64,000 nucleotides of DNA from Ophiura sarsii (lineage: Eukaryota > Echinodermata > Ophiuroidea > Amphilepidida > Ophiuridae), in assembly GCA_035610835.1 (NCBI GenBank), contig CM069442.1:32900452-32964451 (forward strand), written 5' to 3'. Below, piece by piece: positions 45,701 through 57,480 of this stretch; within the stretch, counting starts at the first letter, position 1; each line of letters opens with the position of its first letter. A program made the position numbers and the translations under genes. Below the pieces are notes generated by a model. The model saw only the letters and a list, made by a program, of their open reading frames with translations, searched no databases and had not been told where the DNA came from.

Positions 45701-48394
45701 ACTTTGCACCTGTAAAAGGAGACGTGTTTCACAATAAGTAAATACATAAATACTGCAAAACAATTTATACTATTAGAATGTTTTTCACTTTTTTTCTTCT
45801 ATTTCTTTTAGATAACGATTATATTTTGTAAGCATTGGGTTTTTTTATTGCCAGGTTACTGTTATATGAAGTTTGCGTATGCGAAGTACGGTTCGGGGGG
45901 GAAGGGGTAGCATTACTTGTTTAGCCTTCGGATGGATCCTAGTGGTAAAAAAACAAAAACAATAGCCGTCTCATTGCAGGAACACTGCAATAATCACTGC
46001 ATTCGCAACTCTCGATGCCAGCAACCTTGTCTCTTTGGTATACGGTCAATTATTGCTTGATTACTCACCATTTGATATGCAGAATATTGCCTGATAATAG
46101 ATATGGGGATCCGTCTCATATAGACTTATTTGTCATTTTCAAGGAGACTGGGTGGGAGTAAGCATATACTTTTATAAATGAATATCCTAATGGCCGAATT
46201 GCATAATACTAGGCCAAACAACACAAAATGAATAATGACCAGACCACATCTCATAGTTGTACTATTTACCTCTTGAGAAATTTCCATTGGCTCTGAATTA
46301 CTTGGAACTATCTCTTCAGCGATTTGATCAGCTTCCAGGTTATCCTGTTCAAAATATAAGAAAAAGTAATGAGCAACATGTGACAACTAGCTTTGGAGAA
46401 TGCAAACAATATATTTTGCACTGTATTAAATTAAGACATTAATCAAGGCAGGCACCTCACGTTTACCTGATACTCGTATGCTGTTTATATAATTCAAATT
46501 CAATAACAACGGTGGCAAATCAAAGCTCTTTCCCATAATTTGGCTCATATATCATCTATATCCGGTTCATACATATTTGGGTTTCGTACCTTATTGTTGG
46601 ATGAGCATCAAAGTGATCAACGGTGTAATTTAATGTTATTACTGTGACTACTATTGTTTTTGTTACGGAACTTTGACAGTAGTATAAATTTCAAAAGCAT
46701 AGAAATGGTACTACATGGCATAATTGTCATCACATATTGCAGGGTCAAACAATAAATGGAATTCCTATAGACCTACCCCAACACTACTATGTCTTCACTT
46801 GTGACCTTTGTAAAGAACGACCTATAATCTTACACAGTGAGAAAAACAAATATTCTAAAGCTTACCCCAATCGCTCACCCTAATCACTTTTACTTACCTC
46901 CTCTATTGATGAACTTTCAGAATTGTTGCTTTCACCTTTGTCTCGCTGCTCTCTGTAATGCTTTAATCGACATTTGTTACAGATAGCTGAAATTAAAAGG
47001 GGTATATTTTATGAATTTTCAGTGGCGTAACCAGAGGGGGGAAAGGGGGGGGGGGCATCTGCCCCCCAGTCAAAAGCCATGCCCCTCATGCCCCCAAATG
47101 AAATATGACAAAATACAATGTTTACCCATGATAGTGCAGTACATGAAAGTAGTTGATCAAATTGACTGTCGTGTTGGTTCAGATTAGCCCTGTCGGTCCA
47201 TTTGACAAGACTAATCATGGTATTATAATGGTCAAAAGTCCACATAAGAAGAAAAAAGTACACGGGCTACACGAGCATTTGTCCATAAAGTGCAATTTTA
47301 AGCTATCTGCAAAAAAATGCACCCCCATTTTTTAACTATGCCCTCGATTTTTAACCATGCCCCCCCCCCCCCCTTATGCCCCCCCAAAATGAAATACCTA
47401 GTTACGCCACTGTGAATTGGGCATATTTGAGAAGGTGCAGTACCGTAAATTTGTTGTTGGCTAGTGTGTGTGTGGGGGGGGGGGGGGGGGGGGGGGGTAG
47501 CGTCACTTTCCAGCTCATGGGGATGTTTGAGGGGGATATGGCCCACTCAGAGGCTGATTTTCTATTAATTATAAACGTGATTTATGCAATGTTGTGAATA
47601 CTTTTAGTCAACATTTTGATAAACGTCTTTGCCCCATTTTTATACCAATTGCACTAATTTAGGGTAACATTTTGATCCAAATTATCTAGTATATTGTATG
47701 TAAATGTGCATCACTTATAGGTTCATATTAATTGGAAAAGTTTGAAAAAAGGGCCCATTCATATAACAAATTAGTCAATGTAGGTGGTTCAATGCTAATT
47801 TAATCACATAGACATATTCATAATGAAAACAAATTGGGGTTACATTATACACCCTTGTTCAAAAAAGGGAAGAATTTATCCATGCACACAAACTCCCCCT
47901 GATTTACGTCTATGATTGGTTGGTATCCTAGTCTTAGAAATATAATTAAATAGTGAGAAGACAAACTTACCGGAGCCAATAGGAACAGTGACATTATATC
48001 TATTGAAGATCTGTTGTGACATAGGTTTGTTAACACGTCTGATGTTCAAATAAGCTCTCTTTTTCCCCTCATGATTCGGGTGTTTACATGTTTTCTGTCT
48101 CGCCCCATTCCAATTCACGCCCAAGTTATTCCTGTGTTTTGGACACACAGTAAGGTTCTCTAGTCTTTCAGTTCCATCAGCATGATCATAGTTAAAGATT
48201 CCTCCTCTATTGCATATTAGTTCCCATTCCTGTAACTGTTGTGTCCGCCCATGAGAAATGAGATGAAGAGCATGAAGAGATTTCAGGTATGTGGTTACAT
48301 CACCCTTTAATGCTTGTAGGGGAACAACAGTCCTATCACCAGATGAATGCACTGGTCCACATAGGCTATCCTCGGAATGGAATGAACAGCTCAT
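42755..48394 (-). CDS. Transposase-like protein, 1180 aa in four exons
   Basis: Exons 48394-47971, 46986-46898, 46344-46270 and 45709-42755 all have GT/AG borders (donors GTAAGT, GTAAGT, GTAAAT; pyrimidine-rich acceptors). They join in phase to 3543 nt without a stop. Exon 1/2 form a Cys/His cluster (CPKHRNNLGVNW, TCKHPNHEG, VPIGSG|AICNKCR), probably zinc-binding. The large exon contains three acidic motifs with RNase H-like spacing: LIVMDWAMKF (Asp about 662), YFRSDNAGCYHN (Asp about 745) and SGKDICDRK (Asp about 783/786). A C2H2 finger lies near 921-946 and a SAP-like helix pair (KRIKDLSEICDNLGLEIDG) near 1140-1160. I remember this architecture as a widespread, unnamed, multi-copy animal protein. 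Its position between long TIRs argues that it is the transposase. Catalysis is inferred. Confidence 0.75.
47020..47412. mobile_element. hAT-like MITE in intron 1 of the transposase gene
   Basis: CAGTGGCGTAACCAG at 47020 is matched inverted by CTAGTTACGCCACTG ending at 47412. The flanks TGAATTTT and TGAATTGG agree at 6 of 8 positions, fitting an 8-bp hAT duplication. CAGTGGCGTA is a widespread hAT terminus. The interior has G and C runs. Confidence 0.75.
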
Positions 48395-49330
48395 TTTCGT
48401 AACACCACAAAACTGTAAATGCTTTTCATAAAATCCAATTCAAAATGCTACATCCACAACACAACAAGTCATATATCCAAATTAATAATCTAGAAAGTCA
48501 GAGTTGTATCCATGTATACATGTTATAGGCTATATTATGTGATCCACCTATGATACCTAGTAGGTCTGTTTTGAGTTTGTCGATGTCTAAAATGCTCAGG
48601 CAGACCATGGTCAAATTAGTATAAACATGTTGCGTGTTTACGTTATAGTTAGTCCTTCAAAAGGACCCCACTTTACCTAATTTTATTTCTCTCTTAAACA
48701 AAGCTACTGCTGTCTACTGTGCTCAGGCAGCCCATGGTCAAATTAATGTAAACATTTGGTTGGTTGTTTATGTTATAGTTAGTCCCTCAAAAGGATCCCA
48801 TTTTACTTACTTTTCTTTCTTTCTGATAACAAAACTACTAGTAAGTCGAAGAATTGAATGCTTCAAATTTAATCTACTACTAGCATTTATGTTTATTAAA
48901 AACTTTGCCTATGGAAAACTATATCAGTTCTAAACAAGATATGTATTAAAACGGATGTGAAAGATGTGAGGTCCTATGAGGAGGACTATCCTTCAATTAA
49001 TCCTGAATTAATGTTAAATCTAGTTTAACATTATTTTGTGCATACATACCCTCAATGAAAAAGAAAGAGAAAGATAAATTTCAAATTTAAAGTTCTTCAT
49101 TATAACTGTTTATATTAAAGGCCTATCGTGAAGGACATAATGTTGGTAATTAGCCCTATTAAGGGGGCTGGGTGGTTTTTTTCTGGGGTAGGGGAATCTT
49201 ATAAAATGCAAGTTATTGTTTCAAGATTCTGCGGAGGTGCTGTCCATAACTGAATATTTTTAAGAAACCTCATATTAAATCCTTGGTATCATTTTGTCTT
49301 TGAAAATATCATAATTTTACGTTTTATATT
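48395..49330. other. Region upstream of the transposase gene
   Basis: No gene. It contains a direct duplication of about 126 bp (GCTCAGGCAG at 48594 and 48720, each followed by CATGGTCAAATTA, ATGTTATAGTTAGTCC or variant, and CAAAAGGA). It probably holds the promoter of the minus-strand gene, but I cannot point to a specific element. Confidence 0.4.
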
Positions 49331-50749
49331 TTTTCAAAATGGCCTTTTTCAACATAACCCCCTTAAAAAAATGAAAAAAGTTCCAGGATTCTAAAAACAT
49401 TTTTGAAGAGCTGAAGGATATAGCTATTTCAAAATGTTATTAAAGAAGCCATACTAGCCTGCGTTTGGAAAAAAAATAGCCTCAAAAATCTCAAAAAATC
49501 ACAATTTTCAGTTTTTTTCTCAGTTTGTAAAACACCTTAAGTTTACAGAGCTCAAAAAATATCTTCAAAAACTAGAAACAGGCTGCAATTTTTTTTGAAC
49601 AACAACAAGATAACACTTATTCAAAAGAAAGTTATTGATTATTCGAATGTAATTGCCTTATCTGCTTAATAACCCTGCACATTTGTCATAATTTGGTATT
49701 TTTTTAGTAATATTTTGACAAAAAAGGACCAATTTTAGGGAGTGCCCCTTTAAGTATGAAGAGGGCATCTGGTGATTTTTTTATTATTGGCTTTTGTAAT
49801 AGTTTCAACTAACTATCAATCACATATAATATGATTGAAATCGGCCGACCCCCATCTGACACCTTCTGCAGATTGTTAGAAAAAATAACACTTAACATAT
49901 GGCCCGGATATCCTAAACAAAAAATGCAAAAGCTGAACATGACTGTTTAGGGTTAATTAAAGGTGTCGCTCTGCCCCCTAGCTTAATCACACGTTGTGTT
50001 TGGACTCTTATGTGGCGAACTGGGCAATCCTTATTCTTCCAAGTTCTCCTTTTTTTGTGTAACTCATAATGCCTATAGTCTTCCATCGCGAGGAATTTTG
50101 TAAAAAACAGCGGCACCCAGCAAAGTTGTAAATTCTAAGTTTTATTCGTGTCCACATTCAAAGCCACATCTTCAAAACAGTTCAATTGATTCAAAAGATT
50201 TGTTCACACAAATTACCTAACGTAGAAGACATATTAAATCAAAAATAAAATGGTGGATATGGTGGATATATTTTTACATATGGCCGCTGATTCCTAGGAA
50301 CCCGTTCTTTCTGGGACACACGGTATAGCTCTTATTTGAATTTTGAATTCTACAGTACATACAAACTCATTCACACATTATGCTGTACTGAAAGGGGTGT
50401 CCTTGGGGTGTCCTGATTTATTTTTGCTAGTTTGTCATCATGATATAAAACCCAAGCATTTTTGTCAAATTGAATTGTCCATTTTCCACAACATTGTGTG
50501 TACATGGAGTTAAAATAAAAGGAGGGGTTGCAGGCAAAAGATATCTAATTTCTTTTCTATGAGCTACCAAATATTTGGTTCAACAAGTCTTCGGCATAAA
50601 ATTAATTCAATGTATTTTGCAATAATAACCAACAGAGGTTTGGTGATGAAAATCACCAAACACTGTCAATCACATAAATGTGTCTCCAAGTATTTGGTGA
50701 CTGCAATGAGTATTTTACTCGAATTTGGTTCTTTTTGTAACTCACATAC

Positions 50750-53700
50750 CGTGGGTGTCCCAGCATTAACCCATCCACCTTCCTGTGGTTCTGCTTTGGG
50801 CGTCAGTGCATCTGGTTTGTCTGGTTCCGTTCCTTCAGGCTCGTCTGAAGACGAAGATAAGGTTCCTGGCCCATCATTTACTGGCAAAGGAGAGTGGACA
50901 ATTATCATGATTATGATTTGGTATTGAACAAGCAATTATGACATATGACTTAAGTTACAAATGCATATCAGAATACCTCATCAAACACTGTATTAAAGGT
51001 GGTTATTATGATCACTTTTGGATACATCGATCGGAATCAAGTTTTTGGTATCAGATGGAAGCCCCTATTTTTCTCATTAGGCCTGTGAAATTTTACGTGC
51101 AACAGATGTTACTTGTAAAAGTTATAAGCGAAAACGTAGCGAAACTTCGGTTACCAAAAGTTCACCATGTGTGAGTCTATGGACAGATTTAATGTGAACT
51201 TTGACATCTCAAATTAGAACCACTTAATAATATTAGCTCAAACTTTGGAATTAGACTGTTCTAATGATGACTGTTCATATAGAATAGAAAAGAAAATGTA
51301 TTACATCGGGTCAAAAATCATAATATGCCCCTTTAAATATTCGCGAGGTTGCGCAAATTCCGTTTAGGTAAACGTAAACATAAATTCTATTGTTCACGTC
51401 TACCTTTACGCAAATCTCTCTATTTTCTGAGTATTTGGTGGTTAAAAATTAAGTTCTCTAATAGCTAAGGAGGTCTCATGTCCCCACAAACATGAGTTTG
51501 GATGAGTGTTTACGGCTCGAGCTTCATAATCCTAACCCATCTTTAGGGTGTTTTTTTTCAGAAAAAAACAACCAGTAGGCATGTTTCGTTATATTTTGCA
51601 AAATATAGACCAATTTTTTCCAAATTTTGATCATTTTTAACATGATTTTACATCATTGTGCACAATTTTTTGAAAATGTGAACAATCTTTAGGGACTTTG
51701 AGGGTCAATATGAGACCCATGTTTAGTGATTTTTTGATGAAAACCTACCCATTAAAGTTGAACACTACCGTATACCTTGATATGTAAGTACCCCCCCCCC
51801 CCCCTCCCCCGGATGGTTACAAACATGATATTTACCTTCATTAATGTCAACATCTGGCAAATCAGAAGACAGATCAGATGATGATACAGAAATTGGAGAG
51901 GAGGGTTTTACCTTTAAAAAGAAAAAAAGACAAATTACACAATATATCAGTGCTATATTTTAAAGGACGACTTTATCAGTCTCATCACACGCTGGAATAC
52001 CATATTAGAACCCAACACTTGCTGATTATTATTTTAATTTTTTCCCTCAACTCTTGTGGCATTCCGAAAGAATCCTAATTACTAACACATTATTAGAGTT
52101 TTAAAATTCTTTCTTCACGCAGTCTTTGAGTATCATCGTCACCCAGCTCGGCATACCACATATGGTTTGTGTTTGCCGATCACCTCCTCTGCTACTTCAG
52201 CAACATACTTCTCAAACTGTTCATATCTCTCTGTGATTGACGTTGATGTATCATCACAACAGAGATCCTTAAACCTGTTTGACAGCTTGATCTGGAATTT
52301 CTGTTTGGTATCAGCATCTTGCAGCTTCTTCCAATAAAACTTTGGCCTCTTGCATGGTTTTCCTTTGGAGGTACGGAGGCTGGTGGTAACGAATTTATCC
52401 ATTTGCTGTTGATAAGTATATAATCCAGTTGGTGAGTGGATCCTCCTGGATGCTTGGTGAAAATCTTGTTTGTGCAGGGCGAAGCTTACATTCTTGGCAC
52501 AAATTTACCAGTCGCTCCCCATTTTCATTTGTTTTATTATAAAAACAGTGGGGTCCAATCACCATAGGATGTGAAGGAAGTGTGACTGTTCTGGCCTAAG
52601 CATTGAAATCACCAATGATGAGATGTTTATCATGTTTCTTCGCCTTCTCCAGATGGTCTTTATTAAGGGCACTGTAAAAGGCATCTTTGTCTGCAGTACT
52701 ACTTGATTCAGTTGGTGTATAGATGACAGTGACGGTAAGCTTGGGATTACCATGGAAAGTGGCTCTTCAAAATGGATATTAGACGATATGGCTATTGGAC
52801 CAAATGGGTATTAGACGAAGTGGCTATTGGACCAAATGGGAATTAGACTAAATGAGGACTAGACTATATGGCTATTGAACCAAATGGTTATTGGACTAAA
52901 CTAGGTTAGACTAAATGGTTTTGGACCATATACAATTAGACCAAATGGGTTTATACCAAATGGGGATTCACCGTTCACATGGCTTTTTATACCCTTACGA
53001 AAATGCAGTCATCAAATTGAGCTTGTGCAAGCGTGCACAAGCTTGCTTGGAGCTTGTATGTGCTTGCATGGAGCTTGCAACAAATTTGCAAGAAGCTTCT
53101 GCATACATTTTAAAATTGCAATTTTGAATTTGTGATTGTGCAAGCTTGTGCACGCATTTCACAATTGCTTGCACCGCAACACATTTCAAATTTGCTTGCA
53201 CTGCACACATATGCTTCCAATAGTTCATGTGCACGCACTTCAAAAATGCCTGCCTGAACTGCACGCATTTGCTTCCAAGGGTTTATGTGCACGCATCGCA
53301 AAACTTCATGCCTGGACTGCACGTACATGCTTCCAAGGGTTTAGGTTTTTGATTGTGCAAGATATTGTGCATGACCATGACTAAGTTGCTAATAGGTATC
53401 CATGAAGCTGCCATTGAATTTTCAGTAAATAAAAGCTAATCGGAATCGGGGAAAAGTTTTGTCTATAGGCTGCTGTGAATTTTAAAAAAAATGCTTTATC
53501 ATTGCTTTCTTATTACAGTTCTGTTCACTGTTATAGTGATATTTCAAACAATATTAGACTATGTGCTCTCCATTTTATTTTTCTATTTTCAGGAATGAAT
53601 GTAATCTGTACAACATAATTTGAGCAATGCGCAGCCTTGTATTATGTTTAAGTAATTAGATAGAATGTTACATGTACGTATTTAGTGTTTTCAAAACGAT

Positions 53701-55334
53701 TAATCGGGTGTTTTCTTTTTGGGGGGGGGGGCACAGAAGTAGTATAGTAGGTACCCGGAGGGAAGGATTCAGGAGCAATTTCTCAGGAGTAACTTCCTGT
53801 GACCTCGTAGGTCATCTATTTATAGAACAATGGCTCAGCCAGGATTTCCCCTATGACGTAATGTTTATTTATAGACCAAAGTGGATACTGGAAATTGTAT
53901 TTCTCTGTTGAAGCTATTATTTTGCATTTCAATCATATTATATAAAACTACTTTAAAACATCAATAACATTACTAATTTTAATGTTTTTTTGTTTCCTAA
54001 TCTTGAGTATCAGGGTGGGACCATTCAACATGCGCAGCCAATACATTTTTTAAAGTAAATTCCATGGCTAGTAATAGCATTTTAAAGCTATATCATACCA
54101 CCAAAGTGACCAAACTCTATTTTCAACCTTTGAACAAGAGTAAATATTACTGGAAGCATTACCAACTCTTAGAAATGTAAATTTTTGCAGTTAAATTCTG
54201 TTAAAAATAGTGTCTGATCTACATTCACACACCAATACTAATAATACACTGTATAGCAATTTCAGTATGCCTATGAAAATGAATTTAAATGATATTTTCA
54301 TGACCCCTACATTCTGTACACATCCAACTGGTTTTTTTTACCTACAGGCAGTTCGGATCACGACCTAATCGGGTCGCTGTAGTTTCGACCCGATAAAGTC
54401 CCACACGACCTAATTAGGTTCTTGAAAGGTCGCGCCAAAACCGTTACAACCCATAATGCAATTCGACCACGTGCGTAAAGTAATGGCTGAGCGACGATCT
54501 TCCGATTGTTACAGAGGCTGCCGTAACATATTTCTGTTTCTTGGTGATATATAATGTAGTTTTGGTTGAAATTTTCTTTCATAAAACTAAATGTAAATTG
54601 TTTTAAACGATTCCCATCGTTTATTTTTTGAATTTCATCGAACCATTTGTTTGAAAATTTAAAGAAAGAAAAGACGAATTGTGCAGTTCTGTAGAAGCGA
54701 CTGTGCATAAATATCCCGATTTTAGCTGTTAACTGCTATCCACGTCATCTTTGACTGTTTGTACGGTAGTGAATTCTTCAAAAATACAAGTTTGCATTAT
54801 AATTTCGTGATTTCGTTGTAGTAATACAGTTTGTGGAGATTTTACTAACAGTTGACCTCAGAAAATGGCGATCTCCATACATAATATATCAACGGAAAAC
54901 GACTTGATCAAGTCGTACAACGACTTAATCAGGGCGATTTATAAGACTAAATCGAGTCGATCGGGACTTGATTAGGTCGTGATCCGAACTGACAGGCATT
55001 TCTTGAAATTTACCTTTTTTGAGCAAATATAGAGCCTGGTTTTGCACCCCTTTTCTTCATATAGTTCCGAAAGATTAAAGTTGGTCTCGTTGAATATCAG
55101 CCCTTGGTTGTTTCCCAAAACGAACCCTCTGTCGACTTCGTGTATTCCATTCCCCGACTTTCCAGCAGGAAAAAAGGTTGATCTGCCCGCATCCAGAACT
55201 TCATCCAATGTTGCGTTTCTATTGATTGCTATCACAACAGTGCCTCCACCAAGTGGTGTACGCACCTGTGAATAAACTCGAGATTTTTGGTTGAACTCTT
55301 TCCACCCTAAACATATCTTTACTAGTTGTTTCTT
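50750..55334 (-). CDS. G2E3-like N-terminal module and linker exons (A-C)
   Basis: Exon A (55334-55014, acceptor TTTGTTCTTTTGCAG, donor AAAAAG|GTAAAT, phase 0/0) encodes RTPLGGGTVVIAINRNATLD, LDAGRSTFFPAGKSGNG and LSELYEEKGCKTRLYIC. This resembles the N-terminal block I recall in fish and invertebrate G2/M-phase-specific E3 ligase-like (HECT) proteins. Exon B (51911-51836) encodes VKPSSPISVSSSDLSSDLPD; exon C (50880-50750) encodes NDGPGTLSSSSDEPEGTEPD. Phases A0/0, B0/1, C1/0 fit, and C fits the RING exon at 40590. No start codon or 5' exon was identified. The gene may be a multi-copy family member rather than a conserved single gene. Confidence 0.6.
50990..51285. repeat. Half copy of the foldback element at 30.7-31.2 kb
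   Basis: GAAGCCCCTATTTTTCTCAT, AACAGATGTTACTTGTAAAA, GCGAAAACGTAGCGAAAC and AAACTTTGGAATTAGACTGTTC all have counterparts at 30730-31110. It lies in the intron between exons B and C of the RING gene. Confidence 0.55.
52139..52770 (-). pseudogene. LINE endonuclease relic
   Basis: Minus-strand pieces in several frames read LTVTVIYTPTESSSTADKDA, KHLIIGDFNA and, further on, RPKFYWKKLQDADTKQKFQI. GDFNA is the catalytic-site motif of APE-type LINE endonucleases, and the latter block is typical of the region after it in RTE/CR1-like elements. A TAG directly after GDFNA and frame changes mark it as dead. No reverse transcriptase follows. Confidence 0.65.
52775..53350. repeat. Two adjoining minisatellites
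   Basis: At 52775-52980 a degenerate unit of about 16-17 bp (TATTGGACCAAATGG and variants) recurs about a dozen times. At 53150-53350 a unit of about 58 bp follows (TGCACGCA at about 53150, 53230 and 53288, with CTGCACGCATTTGCTTCCAA). Between them AAGCTTG(C/T)GCA words are enriched. Confidence 0.65.
53400..54340. other. No gene seen
   Basis: AT-rich intronic or intergenic sequence with a G run at 53721-53730. No exon is supported. Confidence 0.35.
54349..54991. mobile_element. Inverted-repeat element, CAGTTCGGATCACGACC ends, ACAGG duplication
   Basis: CAGTTCGGATCACGACCTAA is matched inverted by TTAGGTCGTGATCCGAACTG. ACAGG lies immediately outside both ends (54344-54348, 54992-54996), a 5-bp duplication. 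CGACTTGATCAAGTCG-like palindromes recur inside the right arm. The element lies just downstream of the donor of exon A of the RING gene. Confidence 0.75.
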
Positions 55335-55499
55335 CTGCAAAAGAACAAAAAAGATGAAACTGGTATGTAAATATGTAGTAGATGGGGAAATCAATACTCG
55401 CAGCCATTTTGTTGTCACTAAAGCGGTGGTCCCAACTAACCTTACTTGCAAGTGCACGCGTGCTGTCTACTAGCAAAAACGTGGGCAAAATTTGGGGAT

Positions 55500-55930
55500 C
55501 CGTACGTTGGGAGCACACAGACACGCCGTAGCACTTTTAGTGCAAGAGGAACTTTCGCTGCGTTCGGGCTACGGATTCAAATCCAGTATGGGTGAAGCAC
55601 GTGCCCCATACGGTCAATGTGCGCACAACGTATGGATTCCGTGAGTTTTTGAATATTTTTCTACAGTCACTTGCTCTATGGATGGCGCACTTAGCACGTG
55701 CGTAGTCTGTGCTTAATCGGTACTTGCCCAATTGAACTGTCGAATGAGCACACAGAACTCATGTGAGCTGTACCGATAAGCACATGCTCCACACTTACAG
55801 CACACGTTGTGCGCACTGATTCAAGGATACAACTTGGCATTTTCAATAAAGGGAAGGGTCCCAGGGAAGGGTTTGTGGGGAAGGATACATGTTATGATGT
55901 AGAGCGAAGAGTTTGTGGGAAGTATACATA
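55500..55930. other. No gene seen
   Basis: Moderately GC-rich sequence with AGCACGTGC and GCACACGTTGTGCGC-like short palindromes (about 55595, 55695 and 55800). No exon is supported. Confidence 0.3.
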
Positions 55931-55934
55931 CTTG

Positions 55935-56797
55935 GCAGTCCACGCTTTTTAATGCGTGCCAGTTCAAAATTCTGAAAATCGGTAAAAGCGTGCCGGTTGA
56001 CGTATTTTCAAAAAGGGTGGACTAGTATTCAGAATATTAACATTACATCGCTCATATTCTGGTATCGTAAAAAACACCCCTGTTCGCGAAATCAACGATT
56101 CCATCATGAAATCAACCAAAATATTGCGGTGGCCATTACGATTGCCGGTAAATTTTATCAGTGTTTGACTGGTGATTATGTGGTAAATGAAATAAAATTC
56201 TGTCACCTACATTGAACCCAAATGACGACATAATTCTCTCACGTACATTGAACCCAAATGACGATATAATTCTGTCACATGCATTGAACCCAAATGACGA
56301 CATAATTCTGTCACGTACATTGAACCCAAATGACTATGTAATTTTGTCACGTACATTGAACCCAAATGACGATATAATTCTGTCATGTACATTGAACCCA
56401 CATGATGATATAATTCTGTCACGTACATTGAACCCAAATGACGATATAATTCTGTCACGTACCATACTCGGCATTCCATGCTTTTTAATGCGTGCACCGG
56501 TTCAAACTCTGAAAATCGGTAAAAGCGTACAGGTTGACGTATTTTCACTACAAAGCGTGGATGCGAAATATAAAGCATGTCACTCAGAATCATCGGCAAC
56601 TTGTGTGTACTTTCATTTAAGTAATGTCAGCCTTAAAAATTCAGATATTAACATTATGTTGCTCATATTCTGGTATCATAAAAAACACCCCTGTTCGCGA
56701 AATCAACGATTCCATCATGAAATCAACCAAAACATTGAGGTGACCATTACAATTAAATTTTATCGGTGTTTGACAGGTGATTGTGTGGTAAATGTAG
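55935..56797. repeat. Direct duplication flanking a 36-bp minisatellite
   Basis: About 270-330 bp are duplicated in direct orientation (55935-56208 and 56463-56797), sharing GCTTTTTAATGCGTGC, AAACACCCCTGTTCGCGAAA and TCATGAAATCAACCAAAA. Between them (56209-56460) lie seven units of exactly 36 bp, ACATTGAACCCAAATGACG plus ATATAATTCTGTCACGT. Since 36 is a multiple of three, both strands stay open across it. The resulting frame (NPNDDIILSRTL repeats) is not taken as a gene. Confidence 0.8.
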
Positions 56798-57054
56798 GGG
56801 AATTTATTGTTTGAACTTAGCGATTACAATGTTTGTATGTAATGTTTTATTGATTTGTGTCCTTCTGTGTAATTTTTCTAGCTTTTGAATGTTGAAGAAA
56901 GCTTGTCACGTGTGTGTTGGGTTGCTGAATTATACTGCCGCTTGATTTTGCTTGCGATGTGTAAAAAGCATGGGGGTCAGAAATGTTCAGTATAAAGCGT
57001 GCCGCAGTATAAAGGGGAAGTAAAATAAAAAGGGTGGGGGACTGGGGGTCAAAC

Positions 57055-57480
57055 CCCACTGCCGAGTATGGATACAGCTTGGCATTTTCACTAAAAGGGA
57101 AGGGTTTGTCGGGAAGGTTACATGTAGAGGGAGAGTTTGTGGGAAGGATACAGCTTGGCATTTTCACTAAAGGGAAGGGTCCCAGGGAAAGGTTTGTTGG
57201 GAAGGATACATGTAGAGGAAAAAGTTTGTGGGAAGGATACAACTTGGCATTTTCACTGAAGGGAAGGGTCCCAGGGAAGGGTTTGTCGGGAAGGATACAG
57301 CTTGACATTTCTTCTATAGAAAGAGAGGTTTTTTCAGAGCTTGGTATTTCCCCTAAAGAGGGAAGGGTTTGTGGGGAAGAGTACAGCTTGGCAGTTCTTC
57401 TATAGAGTGATGTGTTTGTGGGGAATGGTGCAGTTTGGCATCATTTCCCTATAGAGGGGAGTTTTTGTGGGGAAAGACAT
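57055..57480. repeat. GGGAAGGGTTTGT minisatellite
   Basis: Irregular repeats of GGGAAGGGTTTGT(C/G)GGGAAGG and ACAGCTTGGCATTTTCACTA, with units of about 55-95 bp. Related words occur at 55845-55930. Confidence 0.65.

Larger units (their letters stand above)
40701..50324. mobile_element. Long-TIR DNA transposon, about 9.6 kb, with intact 4-exon gene
   Basis: The left end CCGTGTGTCCCAGAAAGTAC and the inverted right end (CTTTCTGGGACACACGG) are bounded by TA on both sides (40699-40700, 50325-50326). Inverted homology continues inward: GATGTGGCTTTGAATGTGGA, ACTTTGCTGGGTGCCGCTG, GATGGAAGACT, GGATATCCGGGC, GGGGGTCGGC, TTAAAGGGGCACTCCCTAAA and TTTTAGAATCCTGGAACTTT all occur in both arms in mirror order, giving arms of about 1 kb (40701-41830 and 49330-50324). 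The arms are diverged, at a rough guess 75-85 percent identical where alignable. The single gene inside is on the minus strand. Superfamily undecided: the TA flank recalls Tc1/mariner, but the protein does not. Confidence 0.8.

Noticed and set aside
52915..53384. Overlapping Cys/His-rich frames on both strands
   Set aside because: Generated by the TGCACGCA and AAGCTTG minisatellites.
56212..56814. 200-codon frame with NPNDDIILSRTL repeats
   Set aside because: The 36-bp unit is a multiple of three, so openness is automatic. The flanking part is a duplicated non-coding segment.
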